Shown: positions 23,286-35,828 of the stretch, piece after piece
Layout: every line of letters begins with the position of its first letter
Numbering within the stretch: position 1 is the first letter of the stretch
From: Prunus persica
Taxonomy: Eukaryota; Streptophyta; Magnoliopsida; Rosales; Rosaceae
Reading direction: 5' to 3'
DNA length: 64,000 nucleotides
NCBI RefSeq assembly: GCF_000346465.2
Contig: NC_034012.1
Coordinates: forward strand, 25,263,107 to 25,327,106
Program-made: the position numbers and the translations under genes
Notes under the pieces: generated by a model
What the model was told of the DNA's origin: nothing
The model's input: the letters and a program-made list of their open reading frames with translations, nothing else
Database searches by the model: none

Positions 23286-26200
23286 AACACGGAGAGAAAA
23301 TTAGGTAAAGTTTTTTCATTTGAATGAATAGGCAAAGCCGAAATTCCCTTGCAAGAGACATCTATTTGTATAGACAGTTAACTAATAAATTCCTACTATG
23401 ATAAGACTCTATCTTTCAACCTTAGGAATTGACCAAGAAGTATTTCTGTATATTTCTCAACATAATCGTACAATGGCTCCCCAATTGGTAATAAAGCCAC
23501 CAACGAAGTTACAACAGTAATTTTTAACAAATTCCCAAATAAAACTTGACATGTGGCTAACTGACTAACCAAAACTGTAAAACAGTTTTGCCCCAATTCC
23601 TATCACACTATGATGAGGAAATAATAGTAATCATAAATCTACTAAAATTTTAATAATAAAAACCAAGTAAACAAGTCTAGTTTCCATATTTTTGCCCACG
23701 TCAAATTACTTCAGTTTGTTCCCATCACATTTTCTCTCTTTTCTATTATTTTGTAGTGTTTTACTGTCCATGCTTCAGCAAGCTTGCTGGAATTTGATAT
23801 GTAACCAGGAATTTAGACTGCTAAGTTAGTTGCTCATATATGTTTCCTATATAAGTGGTTGAAGTGATATCCATTCTGAACACACGATGCATTAAAGAAC
23901 GTTAAGGGCTTAAAAAATGAACTCGCATATTCCTTTTTCTGTCCCTGTGAAAACAGAGACGATGGTTACATTATCATGGGCAATGTTGTGGATTTTACCT
24001 GCATAACTGGTATGTTACGCAAATTATGTAGAAACTGTTAATGTTTTTATTCTTTCCACAATTGTATTATAAATTTAGGGTTACAGTTTTTTAAGATATA
24101 GAAATTTGAATGAAATGGTAAGCACCCTGGTTATGTAGGGATTACCGTCCTGAGAGGCAACCCTTGTCTGGTGAAATGGTAAACTAAGTAGAAGCAGACA
24201 GGTTTAATTCTCCTGCACAGGCAATTATTACCAAAAGTTGAAGGGTAGGATTGTATTTAGATCTCACTTTGATCTTATTTCCAATTTTGTATGATAGAAA
24301 GAAAGATATCTTAGAATAATACTAAATTCTTTACTCACCAGAAATATAAATGAAACTCTTAGAATCCTTGCTTGCAAGGTATTCCCTTGAGATTGCAAAA
24401 TGGTTTCAGTACCATGATTATTGGTGCTTGGAATGTGTAACACATAGGTTCTGAGAATACGTGTTGTCTTTACTGGAAAACTTCAGGTGGCGGAGTGCTC
24501 TTCTTTGGAGGACATTTTTCACAACAGCAGTTGTCGCCATAGTATTGAGAGTCTTCATACAATATTGTACTACCGGAAACTGTGGGCTATTTGGGCAAGG
24601 AGGTCTTATCATGTATGATGTCAGTGCAGCCAGTGCAACATACAGTGGTCCTGATATACTAGCAGTATTATTCCTAGGAATTCTTGGAGGAATTTTTGGA
24701 AGCATATATAACTATCTTGTGGATAAGGTCATTCGAACTTATAGCATCATTCATGAGTATGTTCTCCTACACAATTGTAACTTCTGGGATTTTTCACTTG
24801 TAAAATAATCTCCTCTAAATTTGTTGGTCATGTGCTAAAAATACTGATCCCATTCTTTCTATCACGACTGAGAACATGACCTTTTTTAGATGCAGTGATA
24901 AGGCATCTGAGATTTTGATCATAATCATTTGCTTAGTTGCGCTGGTTTTGTTGTTTTTAACCAAGTTCGCATGTTTTCCTCCTAAATTTATCTGGCTTTT
25001 TTTTTGCTGCAGAAAGGGTGCTGCGGCCAAAATCTTACTTGTTATCACCATTGCTCTCTTGACATCATGTCTTTCTTATGGCTTACCATGGTTTGCAGAG
25101 TGCCAAGCATGCCCTACTGATGAGAGTGTGAGTTGTCCTTCTGTTGGTCAATCTGGTAACTATAAAAGCTTCAATTGCCCATCAGGCTATTACAATGACC
25201 TTGCCTCCCTATTTCTAAACACTAATGATGATGCCATTCGTAATCTATTCAGCACCAGTACAACAAAAGAATTTCACATTTCCTCTCTTTTCATCTTCTT
25301 TGCCGCCGTTTACTTCCTTGGAATTATCACTTACGGCATTGCTATTCCCTCTGGGCTCTTCATCCCTGTCATATTAGCTGGAGCTTGCTATGGACGTCTT
25401 GTTGGGAGGTTGTTTGAATCAATCTCTACTCTTGACACAGGTCTCTTTGCCCTACTTGGAGCTGCCTCCTTCCTGGGTGGCACTATGAGAATGACAGTCT
25501 CCCTATGTATTATACTGCTTGAACTCACCAATGACTTACTTTTGCTTCCCCTCGTCATGTTGGTTCTCCTTATTTCGAAAACTGTAGCTGATAACTTCAA
25601 CAAGGGTATTTATGACCAAATAGTTAAAATAAAGGGATTGCCTTATTTGGAGGCTCATGCAGAACCATACATGAGGCATTTGGTCACAAGTGATGTTGTT
25701 TCTGGTCCATTGGTTACTTTTTCTGGTATTGAGAAGGTAGGACGCATATTGGATGCTTTGAGGACTACAGGGCATAACGGATTCCCAGTGATTGATGAAC
25801 CACCTTTTTCAGACGCTCCAGAATTGTGTGGTCTGGTTTTAAGGTCTCATTTGCTTATTTTGCTTAAGGGTAAGATTTTTTCGACGGACAGGGTTGTTTG
25901 TGGAGCAGAGATCTTACACAGATTTGCTGCATTTGATTTCGCTAAGGCAGGATCAGGAAAGGGAATCAAATTGGAGGATCTTGATATCGAAGAGGAGGAG
26001 ATGGATATGTATGTTGATCTCCATCCTATTACAAATGCATCACCGTACACAGTGGTTGAGACAATGTCACTAGCCAAAGCTGCTATTCTCTTTCGGCAAC
26101 TTGGTCTAAGACACCTGTGTTTGGTACCAAAGAGCCAAGGGGTAAGTTGTTCTCCCCTTCCCTTTCTCCTGCTCTCTTTCTTTCTGTGTATGGTTAGTTC

Positions 26201-26584
26201 TAGCATGTGAATAAGGCTGCCAATCTTGGTGGAAATTTAAGCACTTTACCTTATCCTGGAGAAGAAATCTCAACATTTCCTTTCCTCTTTTTTGTTTTTT
26301 TTTGTTTTGTTCTAGTTCAAGTTAAATAGGCCAATGTTTGCATCTGCTTTGGTATATTTCTCTTTATTTACTCTTGGAAACTCTAGATGATTTTGTCTTC
26401 GATCTTCCTTACCTTATAAAGTTGAATAACAGTTCCAAACAAATGTCCGAAACTAATTTCTAAGCAACTTTCTGATGTTTTTCTGTACACATTGCAGAGA
26501 CCTCCAATTGTTGGAATTCTAACACGGCATGACTTCATGCCGGAGCACATTTTGGGACTCTACCCTCATATCAAGGCTCACTAG
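19266..26584 (+). CDS. CLC-c: CLC-c type vacuolar/endomembrane chloride channel or exchanger
   Basis: Seven exons (19266-19471, 20600-20800, 21981-22158, 22974-23236, 24487-24756, 25013-26141, 26498-26584), all with GT-AG junctions and consistent phase, encode 777 residues, the usual size of plant CLC-c. Family motifs are intact: filter GSGIPE with Ser169, GKEGP with gating Glu212, a Glu278-Glu279 pair in FALEEAASW at the proton-pathway position, GLFIP in exon 6, and two C-terminal CBS domains (about residues 594-650 and 709-770). Serine in the filter, rather than the proline of nitrate-selective CLC-a/b, predicts chloride preference. N-terminal NTTSQIAIVG and CPIESLDYE are typical of this clade. 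The protein would move anions across the tonoplast or an endomembrane, affecting salt handling and turgor. No lesion was seen. Confidence 0.93.
21306..21350. repeat. Poly-G tract in CLC-c intron 2
   Basis: Several G runs, the longest about 16 bases, are followed by CCCCGTGGGGGCGG. The tract is capable of G-quadruplex formation and its length is prone to sequencing or assembly error. Confidence 0.8.
22380..22735 (+). mobile_element. LINE (L1-type) ORF2 remnant in CLC-c intron 3
   Basis: Translated pieces in more than one frame (LRLKFEELVFKEEIVWGQK, then VNGRKRGNLIGRLEL and IEEEIFNFFKRLYS) match the region between endonuclease and RT in plant L1-type LINEs. Frame changes and stops show it is a decayed fragment. 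It has the same orientation as the host gene and lies wholly within the intron. Confidence 0.7.
23240..23283. repeat. (CT)n microsatellite directly at the intron 4 donor
   Basis: About 20 CT repeats begin 3-4 bases after the GT of intron 4 (exon end 23236). The repeat is pyrimidine-rich and adjacent to the 5' splice site. Confidence 0.95.
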
Positions 26585-27357
26585 TAGACCTTAGAGCATG
26601 TTTTTGTGCCGTCATGTGAAGTCGTTGGTGTTCGGACTTCTGGAAGTGAGATTTTCTATGAAGACTTTAGAGCATGTTGAATGATCAGGTTTTGTATCAG
26701 CAATTATAAACATCTGTATCCAATTCATATAATAAACTGGAGGATAATGTTGAAAAGTAGATGTCCTAAAACCCAATTGTATATATCATTAGGGTATAAT
26801 ATATATAGGCTTTTTATCACAAAACGTCCCCGACGTTTGCGAAACTATCATATTGCATCCTTAAAAGTTTTTTTGTATCTCTCATGGTCCCTAACGTTAA
26901 TATCGGTGCTCTTAAATAGTCCATCTGTCAAAAAAATGTTAAATCCAGGGATATAATCATCAAATTAATGCAAAACTTGTTGAACCCCTGCAAGGAATGA
27001 AATGATGTTGTTAGCTTCTAGTAAGTGGTATGAACAGTTGTTATACTGTTTATACTCTACAACTGAGTTGATTTCTATGACATAGTATTAACAGTGTACT
27101 TGTATGACATAGTATTAATATATTTTCAGTAACAAAGCATGCTATATATTTTGCTCTATATATAGTTGCGCACTTGAAGTTTATGATATGCATAATGTGA
27201 TTTTTACTAGGAAAATAGTTCTATGACATAGTATTAACAGTTTTTTTTCTTCTTATAAAGGTATTTCCTTTTGCCTTTGCGATTGTTTCTGGTGAAACTG
27301 TGGACAATTGGAGGTGATTTTTGCAAAGGATATCGGATGTCTTGCTTGAGTTTTTTG
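26585..27357. other. CLC-c 3' flank and MITE-like sequence
   Basis: The CLC-c 3' UTR probably ends near 26730, after AATAAA-like sequence. From about 26815 a block with CCCCGACGTTTGCG, CCTAACGTTAAT and CCATCTGTCAAAAAAATG resembles the terminal repeat of a Mutator-like or MITE family. No gene is seen. Scattered copies of the TATGACATAGTATTAA motif precede the minisatellite. Confidence 0.45.
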
Positions 27358-27519
27358 TATGAAATGGTATTAACAATGTTTTTCTATGAAATGATATTAA
27401 CATTGTACTTTTATGACATGATATTAACAATGTATTTTTATGACATGGTATTAATAATGTACTTCTATGACGTGGTATTAATAATGTACTTCTATGACAA
27501 GATATTAACAATGTACTTC
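27358..27519. repeat. 27-bp minisatellite, six units
   Basis: Six head-to-tail units of the type TATGACATGGTATTAATAA plus TGTACTTC, each 27 bases, run without a length change. Because 27 is a multiple of three, one plus-strand frame stays open and gives repeated YDM(V/I)LTMYF-like peptides. Degenerate units occur at 27074-27120 and 27220. Confidence 0.9.
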
Positions 27520-29280
27520 GGGTTTGTTGGGCTTTTTTTTTTTTTTTTGAGTTTTTTGTATTGGGCTTGTTTTAAGTTAATTAATGGTAGAGATGTAATT
27601 TATAGGGACTTCAACACTCATTTTTTAGATAGTAAATGGTTTTTGAGTGTGTTTCTAAAGTGTATTCCATATAGGGTTTTTTTTTATAATTTCAGGTCCT
27701 ATTTTTGGGTATATTGCTAAAGCTCCCAAAAAGAAAAGCCAGCGTGGTTTAGGTTTAAACTCCACAAATAATTTGAGGTGTTGTTAGACAAACCTTAAAA
27801 TTAATGAGTACATATGATCTAAGTACACCTTAATATTTAAAACAACTCATAAAATTAATTAAGTACATCCTATTTAACTATCAAAAATACCCATGGTATA
27901 CTCTAATACACTCTATCACACAACACCAAACCCATTCGAGAGATGACTGTGATGAGTTCGAATTCCAAGCAGCCACAGTTCATTACAAGCACTGGAAACC
28001 GAAGCTTCTCAAATGTCTGGCTGATTGAGAACACACATACAAATCAAATTGTTGTTCCTTATGTGAGTTTGATGTGCTAGTTGTCATATTTTATGCATTT
28101 TGTTTCAAACTTAGTATATTATCATTGTTTATGCCATTTACTGTGAACTATGGCCGCAAATGCAGAATGGAAAGTGAAAGCAATTACAACTCATAACTAG
28201 ACTATGGATGAAATGAAACATTTACTTCTTTGCATAGCTTTATAAGAAATTCCATGATCTGTCCTAGAATTTTTTTTGTGTACTGGTTTGTACCATATTT
28301 GGAAAATGGACTAAATTTGGTTTATTTTTCAAATGGAGTCACATGAGGCCCAACCCAGTTCCTTTCTTTCAAAATTAACAAAAAAAAGGGTTTTTTCGTA
28401 TTTGGGCCACAAATTGGTGAAATCCCCTCAAAAGCCCTAGCTTTAACCCACATTAAAGTTAGGAAAATAAGTAACGTTACTAGTTGACCCACGTGACTTT
28501 CTAAAGACGGGTTTTTTGCCATTAAGAATGACTTGATCACCATCTCTCTCAGCAAGAAAGGCTGGCTAATTGACACCAAAACCAAGAGGAACCATCTTCC
28601 GACTGGTTTTCCAGGTGCGAATGGATGACAAATCAAAGGGGTATTCCTTGAAACCATTGTTTCCATCTAAGATATCCTTTCTCCTACCCATGGACCGACT
28701 CACGAGGGAAAATACGTAGGTGACTTTGGACAACACTCAAGTGTTATCTTCCAGCCTTCACTACCATTGTTAAAGATTTTCCACCTATAAATACAGAGGC
28801 TTAACAGCAACACTCGAGGACTCTCTCCAAAATCAGACGCAACGTCTTGTAAACACTTGAACAAAACTTCAAGATCTTTAAATAGCCAACTTGCTGCCCA
28901 TATAACCAGTTGACAACTCATGCGTTTATCTTTTATTACTCTGCCATCTCCATGGTATGATTCTTGTTTAAATAGTCAGTCTAGTTTCCTTCTAAACAGC
29001 TAAAACCTTTACATATTGGATAAGAGAAATCTCCAATCTCTTCAATATTGTAACTTGTTCTTTAAAAACAGCTAAATGGAGAAATCTTTGGCTTTCGTTT
29101 TAACTTGTTATCATGCCGGAGCTGGATCGAGAAATCTCCAGCTTCTGGAATTTTATTATCTCTGCAATCTACCTTAATCATACTTTATATTCTTGCCAAT
29201 TATCATTTTTGTATCTTACTTTGCAATAGTTTACTTTCCTGCATTTTTATATTTGAATCTTTTGAATAAGGCTTCATTAG
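27520..29280. other. Unassigned non-coding sequence, partly LTR-like
   Basis: No gene is recognised. A TATA-like CCTATAAATACAGAGG at about 28785 is followed by leader-like sequence and a pair of near repeats around GAGAAATCTCCA (29027-29140), suggesting decayed LTR sequence. No matching second LTR was found. Confidence 0.3.
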
Positions 29281-30076
29281 CCAAAAAACAAGGGTTGGTC
29301 CAGGCCCAAATCATACAATTGGGCCCGAATTAACCAAATCCTAACCCAATCCAGGGTTATTTTGAGCACAATTAAGGAGCATTGACCTCATCATTGGTTT
29401 TTCTGTTTGGCTAGTGTTAGGGTCTCTTTGTTCAGAGCTACAATGGGCTTGTTGGACTACTGCGAAGTAGATCGAGCTCTTTTGCGCCCTTGTCTGAGTT
29501 TGCGGCACTAAGCCTCAAAACACCCCGAAAGAGTTAAGATATTAGGGAGTGCTTTGGTCTTCTTCAACGGCTCTTCAGTACATTGAAAGTTTTGATGAGA
29601 AGGATACATCAGCTACTGTAAAGCTATTGCTTGATGATAGAGATGTAGTAGACGTTAGAAGGGGTGTTCCAACAACTTGTTTGATTGGGCTTCCGGCAGC
29701 TTGACGAATGCTTGGTTACACCTTTGGATTTCTCACCAAAAAGGTGATGCCCATGATTTCAACTTGGCTTCAGAAGATAAGTGTTTCAGATCTGGAATAC
29801 AGTTTTTGGAGAGAGAGATATATATATATGTATATATATAATGAGAAGATGGAAGAACTAGAGCTTGAATTTGGTGCTTCCAGCAGTAGAAGAGTATGCT
29901 TGCCCCTCTGCTTGAGTTCAAGAACTAGGCCCCAAGAGTGCTTCGAAAAGCTCGTTGAGCCTTAGGAAGCACTTTGGTTCCTCTCACCAACAAGATGGAC
30001 AATTATTACAGATCAATATTATGGCTTGGCATGAGAAGCTTGTGGCATGGGAGATGAGCCTTCATGAGTTTAGCAT

Positions 30077-30149
<73 letters not shown>

Positions 30150-31450
30150 AATAATGGGTGTGTTGAGTAGTTTCCGGTAGCTTGACGAAAACTCTGTCAA
30201 GTAACAGAACAGTTTGCCAAGAGGGAAAGATAAGGGGAGAAGGATGAACATAGCACAAAATTGCTGGGTTTTGGAAGCAAGAGAGGAAGCTTGCTCTCTG
30301 GATGTGGATCGAGTGAATTTTCAGTTGCTTGACGAAGCTTGATCGCACTATGGATGATGATTTTTGCTGGGTAGAGGAAGCACCCTTTTATAGGCACTTA
30401 GAACCCTAATTCTATCGATCTTCCATTCCCACTTTTCCTTTGCTTCTTTCCATTCACACCCTTTTTGTGAAATTTCTTTAACTAGAGCGCATGGGTCATA
30501 GGCTCTTTGGGGTTCCAAGGTTTTTGTGAGGCTGGACCTCCCCCATGGTGGTGAGGCGACACCTGCTTTCTCCCTTGGTTTTCAAAATAGAGCTTACAGA
30601 GGAAAAGAGAACGGGTAGAGTCGTTTTGACTAATGGGTATTCCTCCTCCACGTACGAATTCCCTTTGGTTTTTCTGATGGCTTGCATTGGGTTTGTCTTT
30701 GGCCATGTACTGGAGTCTCCCAGCAGCCTGAGCGTACAAACATCTCCTGATTTTTTATCGTGGTTTCATTTTAAACCATGTGCTGGAGATTTTTTGGATA
30801 TTTTCTAAGCCACTTGGTCTATTTGGGCCTTCTTAAGGTGATGAGTTAGCCCATTAAGAGAATGGGCTAATTTCCTAAAGTTATGGGCTATCTTATTAAG
30901 GCGATGGGCCAATTTTTCTAGAGTATTGAGCTAATTCTTCTCTTTTTTATGCTTACTCACATATTTGAGCTTAATAATGGGCTTGAGTTTTTGAGTTCCC
31001 AAGCAGCCCAAAACTTCCATTTCTCGGATCATCAATGGGTCTCATGAAAACTTGTTACCATCCATACCACAACCCACTCAAGCAAGCCTCGGGCATTTGC
31101 GTGGCTTGAGCCCACTTAAGCTTGTAGCTTGGCTAGGTGTGAAATAATAATTTCCTGCTTGGCATGGCATGTCGATTGGCCTGCTTGAATTTTATCATCT
31201 TTGAAAAGAGACATAATGCTTGACAGAATAATTAGCATGGGCTTGTAGAGCCAGTGCCTTTTATAGGCTCATTTTAATTCGTAGCGTGATAAATTGCATA
31301 TTTATTTGGCATGGCACATGGTCATGGCTCGTGAAAGCGTGAATGAAGAACTTTTGCGTGCTCCAAATTGGGTCTTTTCTTAATAAGGTATTGCATTGGG
31401 CCGAGAATTCATTTGGGCCTAACCCTGGATTTTTTGGGCCTCAACAGCTA
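29281..31450. repeat. Dispersed repeat block with internal diverged repeats
   Basis: The interval 31275-31420 recurs inverted at 63855-64000 (shared GCATATTTATTTGGCATG and TCTTTTCTTAATAAGG), so the block belongs to a dispersed family. Inside it, the 29440-29560 and 29890-29990 segments resemble each other, GCTTGACGAA recurs (29700, 30180, 30329), and GGGCTAATTT-type repeats lie at 30850-30930. Family not identified; no intact gene. Confidence 0.5.
30078..30146. repeat. (GA)n microsatellite
   Basis: An uninterrupted run of about 34 GA dinucleotides, a likely length-variable locus. Confidence 0.97.
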
Positions 31451-33067
31451 GGTGTTGTTCGCATTTACCAAGCCATAGACGCACGATTGAAAGAATATTG
31501 AAGTCCTCTTAGTTGAGGCATAGAAGAGAACTCATCTGAGCCAGTACCCCCCTTGGAGCACAATGGCTTGATTAGAGGTCCAGAACAAGCACAAGTCCAT
31601 CAAACAAAACATTCTACATCACATACACTAGTTCTATTGGGCTGGTCTCATCACCAATAGTGGCACGCCTACACAACTTACGATCGGGCCAGAAGAAGCA
31701 AACCATCAAGGCCTATCCTGTGCTCACCCGCTTTTCTCAACTTGATCCAACTTTCAGTTTTGTCTGAAATTAAACTGGTCCTCTCACGAGCCAGAGATCC
31801 AATCGGGCCATTGGTGTTGACCTAGCCTCTTCCTCTCACCTACTCCGTTCCCAAAAAGAATCGACCTGGAGAAACAAGGAAAAAAGGAACCAACAGTACT
31901 CTTGGTAATGGGGTTAACACAAACAGAAACATGATGTTTCACGTTGTGTATGGAAATGGAGTAAGAATGACAAACATAGGTTGTTTTCATCAATGCATCA
32001 CCTTGTAAGTGCAGAGAGCTGCAAGGGATGTTGGGGTTGTTTCTCCCTAAATTAATTATACCATAAGATTGGATGAAGTTGAATTAGGATTGAATATGGT
32101 GAATAGAGTTAAATTTGTTTCACAATTCAATATATCGTTTTTGGTCATTTTATATTACGATAAATTAGTTATTCAATAAGTAATTTTATAGTAGGGTATA
32201 ATTGGTTAATTTTATAGTTCGTTTAACACTACCCTTTGTAATACTAAAATGAAGATAAAATCATAAAAGGGTAGAGGTAGAGCAATTAACGGTAGAGATT
32301 ATTATTTTGAGATTTTATTCTCTTCTATAGCATAGGGATCCGGGGTGGCACTTCTCCTCAACATTCTTATCCCCCTTTACATCATGAAGTAGGCGAATAC
32401 ATGAGCTATTTTTGGGAGGGGGGGTCTCATCAGTATATTGGATCCAAATAACACTTATCGACCCTACTGTGAAGAGGCTTGTGTAGATAAAAGGGGCCCT
32501 CAGCAAATGACCGAGTTTGGGTATTCTAACAAGCTCAAAAATCCTGCCCGGCACAGCTTCCCCGATGTCACTGAACCGATCTGTCGATGACATTGTTGAT
32601 ATAACACCACTAGCTCAAAGATATAGAGCCTATGCCAATAAGCTGTTGAACAATCATAATTTATGTTTCTTCCCATCAATTCCATTCGCAAAAGAGGCTA
32701 CACATAAAAGATCCTAAAATTATTATATCAAGGCAGTCCAGCATAACCCAAAAGATAAATATATTTGCAAATTGTCACAACACAAATATTAAGAAACATG
32801 CTATAAGAAACGTGCTATAAGAACTGAAAACAATTTGTACTAATAAAATTAACAATAGCAAAATCAAATGCAAACTCTCAGACAAATCTTTATCATGAAA
32901 GGTTATCCTGTGAGGCATTCACCGTGATGGAGATTGAAAAATGGTCTACCACAATGCCAGAAACCGAATTCGTCTAGGGTTTCCTAGCAGCAAAAGTAAT
33001 TTAGGAAAATGCAGAATGTCCTGCTGGACATGCAAAAACGCTATTCTCATCAGCTATAAAGGCAAAC
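31451..33067. other. Intergenic sequence 3' of the SET gene
   Basis: Low-complexity and unassigned sequence. Small open frames on both strands near 32315-32717 have no recognised domain and overlap each other in antisense. AT-rich sequence near 32040-32330 could be a MITE remnant. No gene is supported. Confidence 0.35.
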
Positions 33068-33217
33068 AATGCCTACATGCTGCCAAGTTGCTTCATAATG
33101 GTATCTATGGTCACAATCTTAACAAAAAGAATCTCTCTAAATAATGCCTACATGCTGCCAAGTTGCTTCACAATGATCTCTATGGTCACAATCTCAACAA
33201 AAAGAATCTCTCTTGTG
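33068..33217. repeat. 75-bp tandem duplication in the SET gene 3' region
   Basis: Two copies beginning AATGCCTACATGCTGCCAAG at 33068 and 33143 differ at a few positions. They lie just downstream of the SET-domain stop codon on the minus strand, probably in the 3' UTR or flank. Confidence 0.85.
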
Positions 33218-33318
33218 GCTTGCATACCTTCACCAGGTGAGGAAGTCATAGCCAGTGCATGAAAACAGGCAGTGGAAAAAGAAAAGCCATGGATGATAAT
33301 TTAGCAAGTGTCCTAAAC

Positions 33319-35484
33319 TCATTTTCTTTTCAACTTCTTCCTTACAGAGGTTTCTTTAGCAGCATACATTTTAAGCTTCTGAAGGATCCTCCTCTCACTG
33401 ATACGAAGCATCAAAGAATGGTACAACTTTTTGTCACTTAAGCAACAACACCTGCCCAATGCTTCTATATCATCTTCTATTGAATTTGTGCCATAAAGGC
33501 TGTCCCGCATATCTGCAAGGGACAAAAGAGCATTACAAAGAGATTTTGTCAGCAACAGGTCCTCACTCAATAGTCCAGTTTTGTGGCACAATTTTTCGCT
33601 TTTATCGGAAAAAATGATGTCCATGGGTTTACTGGAACTTCCTGCAGTTGCTAGAGCAAGATCCATCTTATAATATGCATCATGTGGTAACAACATTATG
33701 TACAATAAAACCAACATCTCAATTTCAGGTTCTCCATTAAATGAAACCTCAAAATATTCAGAGTTGTGGGTGACACATCCAGAGTAATCCAATCTTTTCC
33801 AGAGGGATAGCCTTGCTCTACGATGCTGGCCAGAAAACAAGGATGAACTCCACTGGAGTATCAGTTCCAAGTCGATATTGACAATGTCATACGGATTATC
33901 TGGCTCTGTAAATCCATATCTGTGAAGCAGTGCAGCATTACCCAATGACCCGTATGTATTAAAGACCTGAGAAGAGAAGAAAAGGAAAAGAATAAAAGAA
34001 ACAAAAAAGTTTACCCATGGATTTCATACTTGTACTGAAAGAAGATGAACAAGAAAAGCTTATATATAGTACTGAAACAAGAAGAGGAAAGGCATAGTTC
34101 CAGTAATGGCATCTTCTCATAGCTCGAGCCTATGATAAATTGATATTTAAATTTTGCAGCAGAGGCTAGAGACAGGAAATTCAGTAGTTATAGCATGCAT
34201 CAGAAAATAAAAACCGAGAGAGTTACTGGATTGCTGCCTTTTGTTTTAGTAATAATTTTTATAAATAAATAAAATGAAATATGAAAAAAGAGAGTCCAAA
34301 CCTCAGCTCCCAGTTTGACATCTTTCACCATAGTCATTTCCAAATCATCACCATCACTGTCATCACCATCACCATCACCATCACCATAATCATCACTGTC
34401 ACCGTCACCATAATCATCACTGTCATCATCATCACCACCCTCACTATTGTCACGATCACCATTGTCACCCTCACCTCCACTATCGTCACCCTCACCCTCG
34501 TCAACAGTAATAGAAGCAGACATATCATCATCATGAATGGCACTAATACTAGTACTAGTAGTATCAGATTCATTGTTTTCTTGGGTGGTGTTGGATTCAC
34601 TTTTGTGAGGAGAGGTCATTAAGTGCACATCCTCAGCTCCCGTTTTATGATTAAACCTATATTGAATTGATTTGAATGAATAACAGCACCCAAAAAACTT
34701 ATGATTATGGATTTAGACAAAGTAAAAAAGGACATTAAAACAATAATCTATCATCCATCCATTTCAGTGATTGATATTGATATAAACAAAGAATCACAAC
34801 AAGAAGTAAAGAGCAGCAGCAGGGTTTGTATAAGACTTACAGGTCAGCCAAAGGAACCATTCCTACTCCGTGGAATTCATCAATCTGAAAAGAGCGAGAA
34901 GATATCAGCGTCCTTGCCGCCAAGTAGTCTCCGAATCCGAAGAAGCTCGGGTCGAATTCAACGGCGGCAGCATCCAAAGGATGCATTTGCAGTAGTAACG
35001 TGGGCTCAATGCTCTCCATCCACTCCTTCCACATAACTCCTTTGTCTTCCTTGACCGTTCCCTCCAGCTCTGTCCCTGCCAGCAGCTGCTCAACCTCGTC
35101 GGCGCTCCAAACCAAAGGCAACGACTCTTCTTCTTTGTTCAACAACTCAAGGTATGGGGCCCACCGTGAACGCTCTCCCAAGCTCCTCTCGTACATCAGC
35201 GCCACCGCCAGCCCTGCTAACCCTCCTAAACAAGACTCCTCCTCGCCCTCACCGGCGGCGGCGGCGGAGATAATGTCACGTGCGGCGGTGGTTCTTGTGG
35301 TGAGGCACGTGAGCTTTGGTATTCTGGCCACCACGTCCCCTTCCTTGAGGTGGGCTAGGGCGCTCACGCTGATTCCGATTTCGACTCCTTCGTCCCTCAA
35401 GTCCAGGGCGTCGCTGCATTCGATTCCTTCCCGCTTCATCCACCGCTTGAACGCCCTCACCCGCCTGCTACTCCCCTTTCCCAT
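33319..35484 (-). CDS. SET-domain protein-lysine methyltransferase (SETD6/RKM-like)
   Basis: Three exons on the minus strand (35484-34841, 34656-34302, 33966-33319), with GT-AG junctions and matching phase, encode 548 residues. Start is the ATG at 35484: the frame above it has no ATG before a stop at 35514-35512. The SET core is split over the exons. The motif LFNHKTGAEDVHL spans the exon 1/2 junction, and VFNTYGSLGNAALLHRYGF opens exon 3 with the catalytic-type Tyr. The C-terminal part resembles the Rubsco-LSMT substrate-binding domain. The family transfers methyl groups from S-adenosylmethionine to lysines of non-histone proteins, often ribosomal, in cytosol or nucleus. Unusual is a strongly acidic Asp/Gly insert (about residues 262-314) within exon 2. 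Substrate unknown. Confidence 0.9.
34340..34505. repeat. Coding simple-sequence repeat giving the Asp-rich insert
   Basis: Imperfect CATCAC/CGTCAC hexamers on the plus strand read as GAT and GGT codons on the coding strand. They produce runs such as DDYGDGDGDGDD in the SET-domain protein. Confidence 0.9.
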
Positions 35485-35570
35485 TCCCACTTCCACTTCC
35501 CGCACAAGAAATTAACAACTCACAAAACCACAACAGCACTGCCGCTTCTTCCCTTTTCTTTTTTTAATTT
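35485..35570 (-). promoter_or_regulatory. 5' leader of the SET-domain gene
   Basis: The stretch upstream of the start codon reappears in the same orientation at about 43165-43243 with roughly 78 percent identity by eye. Repeat DNA begins at about 35575, so the natural promoter has been separated from the gene by more than 7 kb of inserted elements (inference). Confidence 0.45.
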
Positions 35571-35589
35571 TTTTGATTTATATCGTTTT

Positions 35590-35823
35590 ATTAGTCTATA
35601 AACTTAGACCCAATTTGCATATAAGTTTCTCAATTTCTAAAATCGTTTTCGATTTGTATTTGAGTCTCTCAATTTTTAAAATCTGGTCATTTAACTTCAT
35701 TTTTGTTAGGACAAATGGTATTGCCGTCAATTTTGTCAACTTTTTCCATTAAATGTAGGGGCAAAATAGTATTTTTATATTAAAACAAAAAAAAAGATTA
35801 AAAAATCATATCTTTAAAATAAC
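35590..35823. repeat. Left terminal-repeat-like segment flanking the LTR element
   Basis: The segment shares inverted similarity with 42745-42895: for example GACAAATGGT, CGTCAATTTTGT, AACTTTTT and GGCAAAAT-GGTATTTTT in the same order on opposite strands. The LTR element therefore sits inside an older element with terminal inverted repeats. Confidence 0.55.
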
Positions 35824-35828
35824 AATAA

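Noticed and set aside
23242..23361. Ser/Leu or Arg/Glu repeat proteins around the CT tract
   Set aside because: Frames made by the CT/GA microsatellite at an intron start, on both strands.
27220..27720. Protein of 149 residues across the 27-bp minisatellite
   Set aside because: No ATG context of note, composition is repeat-driven, and no homologous domain is visible.
29955..30348. Arg-Glu and Ser-Leu repeat frames
   Set aside because: Produced by the (GA)n microsatellite; no flanking coding evidence.
32315..32717. Overlapping frames on both strands downstream of the SET gene
   Set aside because: Mutually antisense, no recognised domain, no splice-consistent extension.
34281..34622. Thr/Ile-rich and Met/Val-rich frames opposite or beside the Asp-rich tract
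   Set aside because: Shadows of the hexamer-like repeat in the SET gene exon 2.
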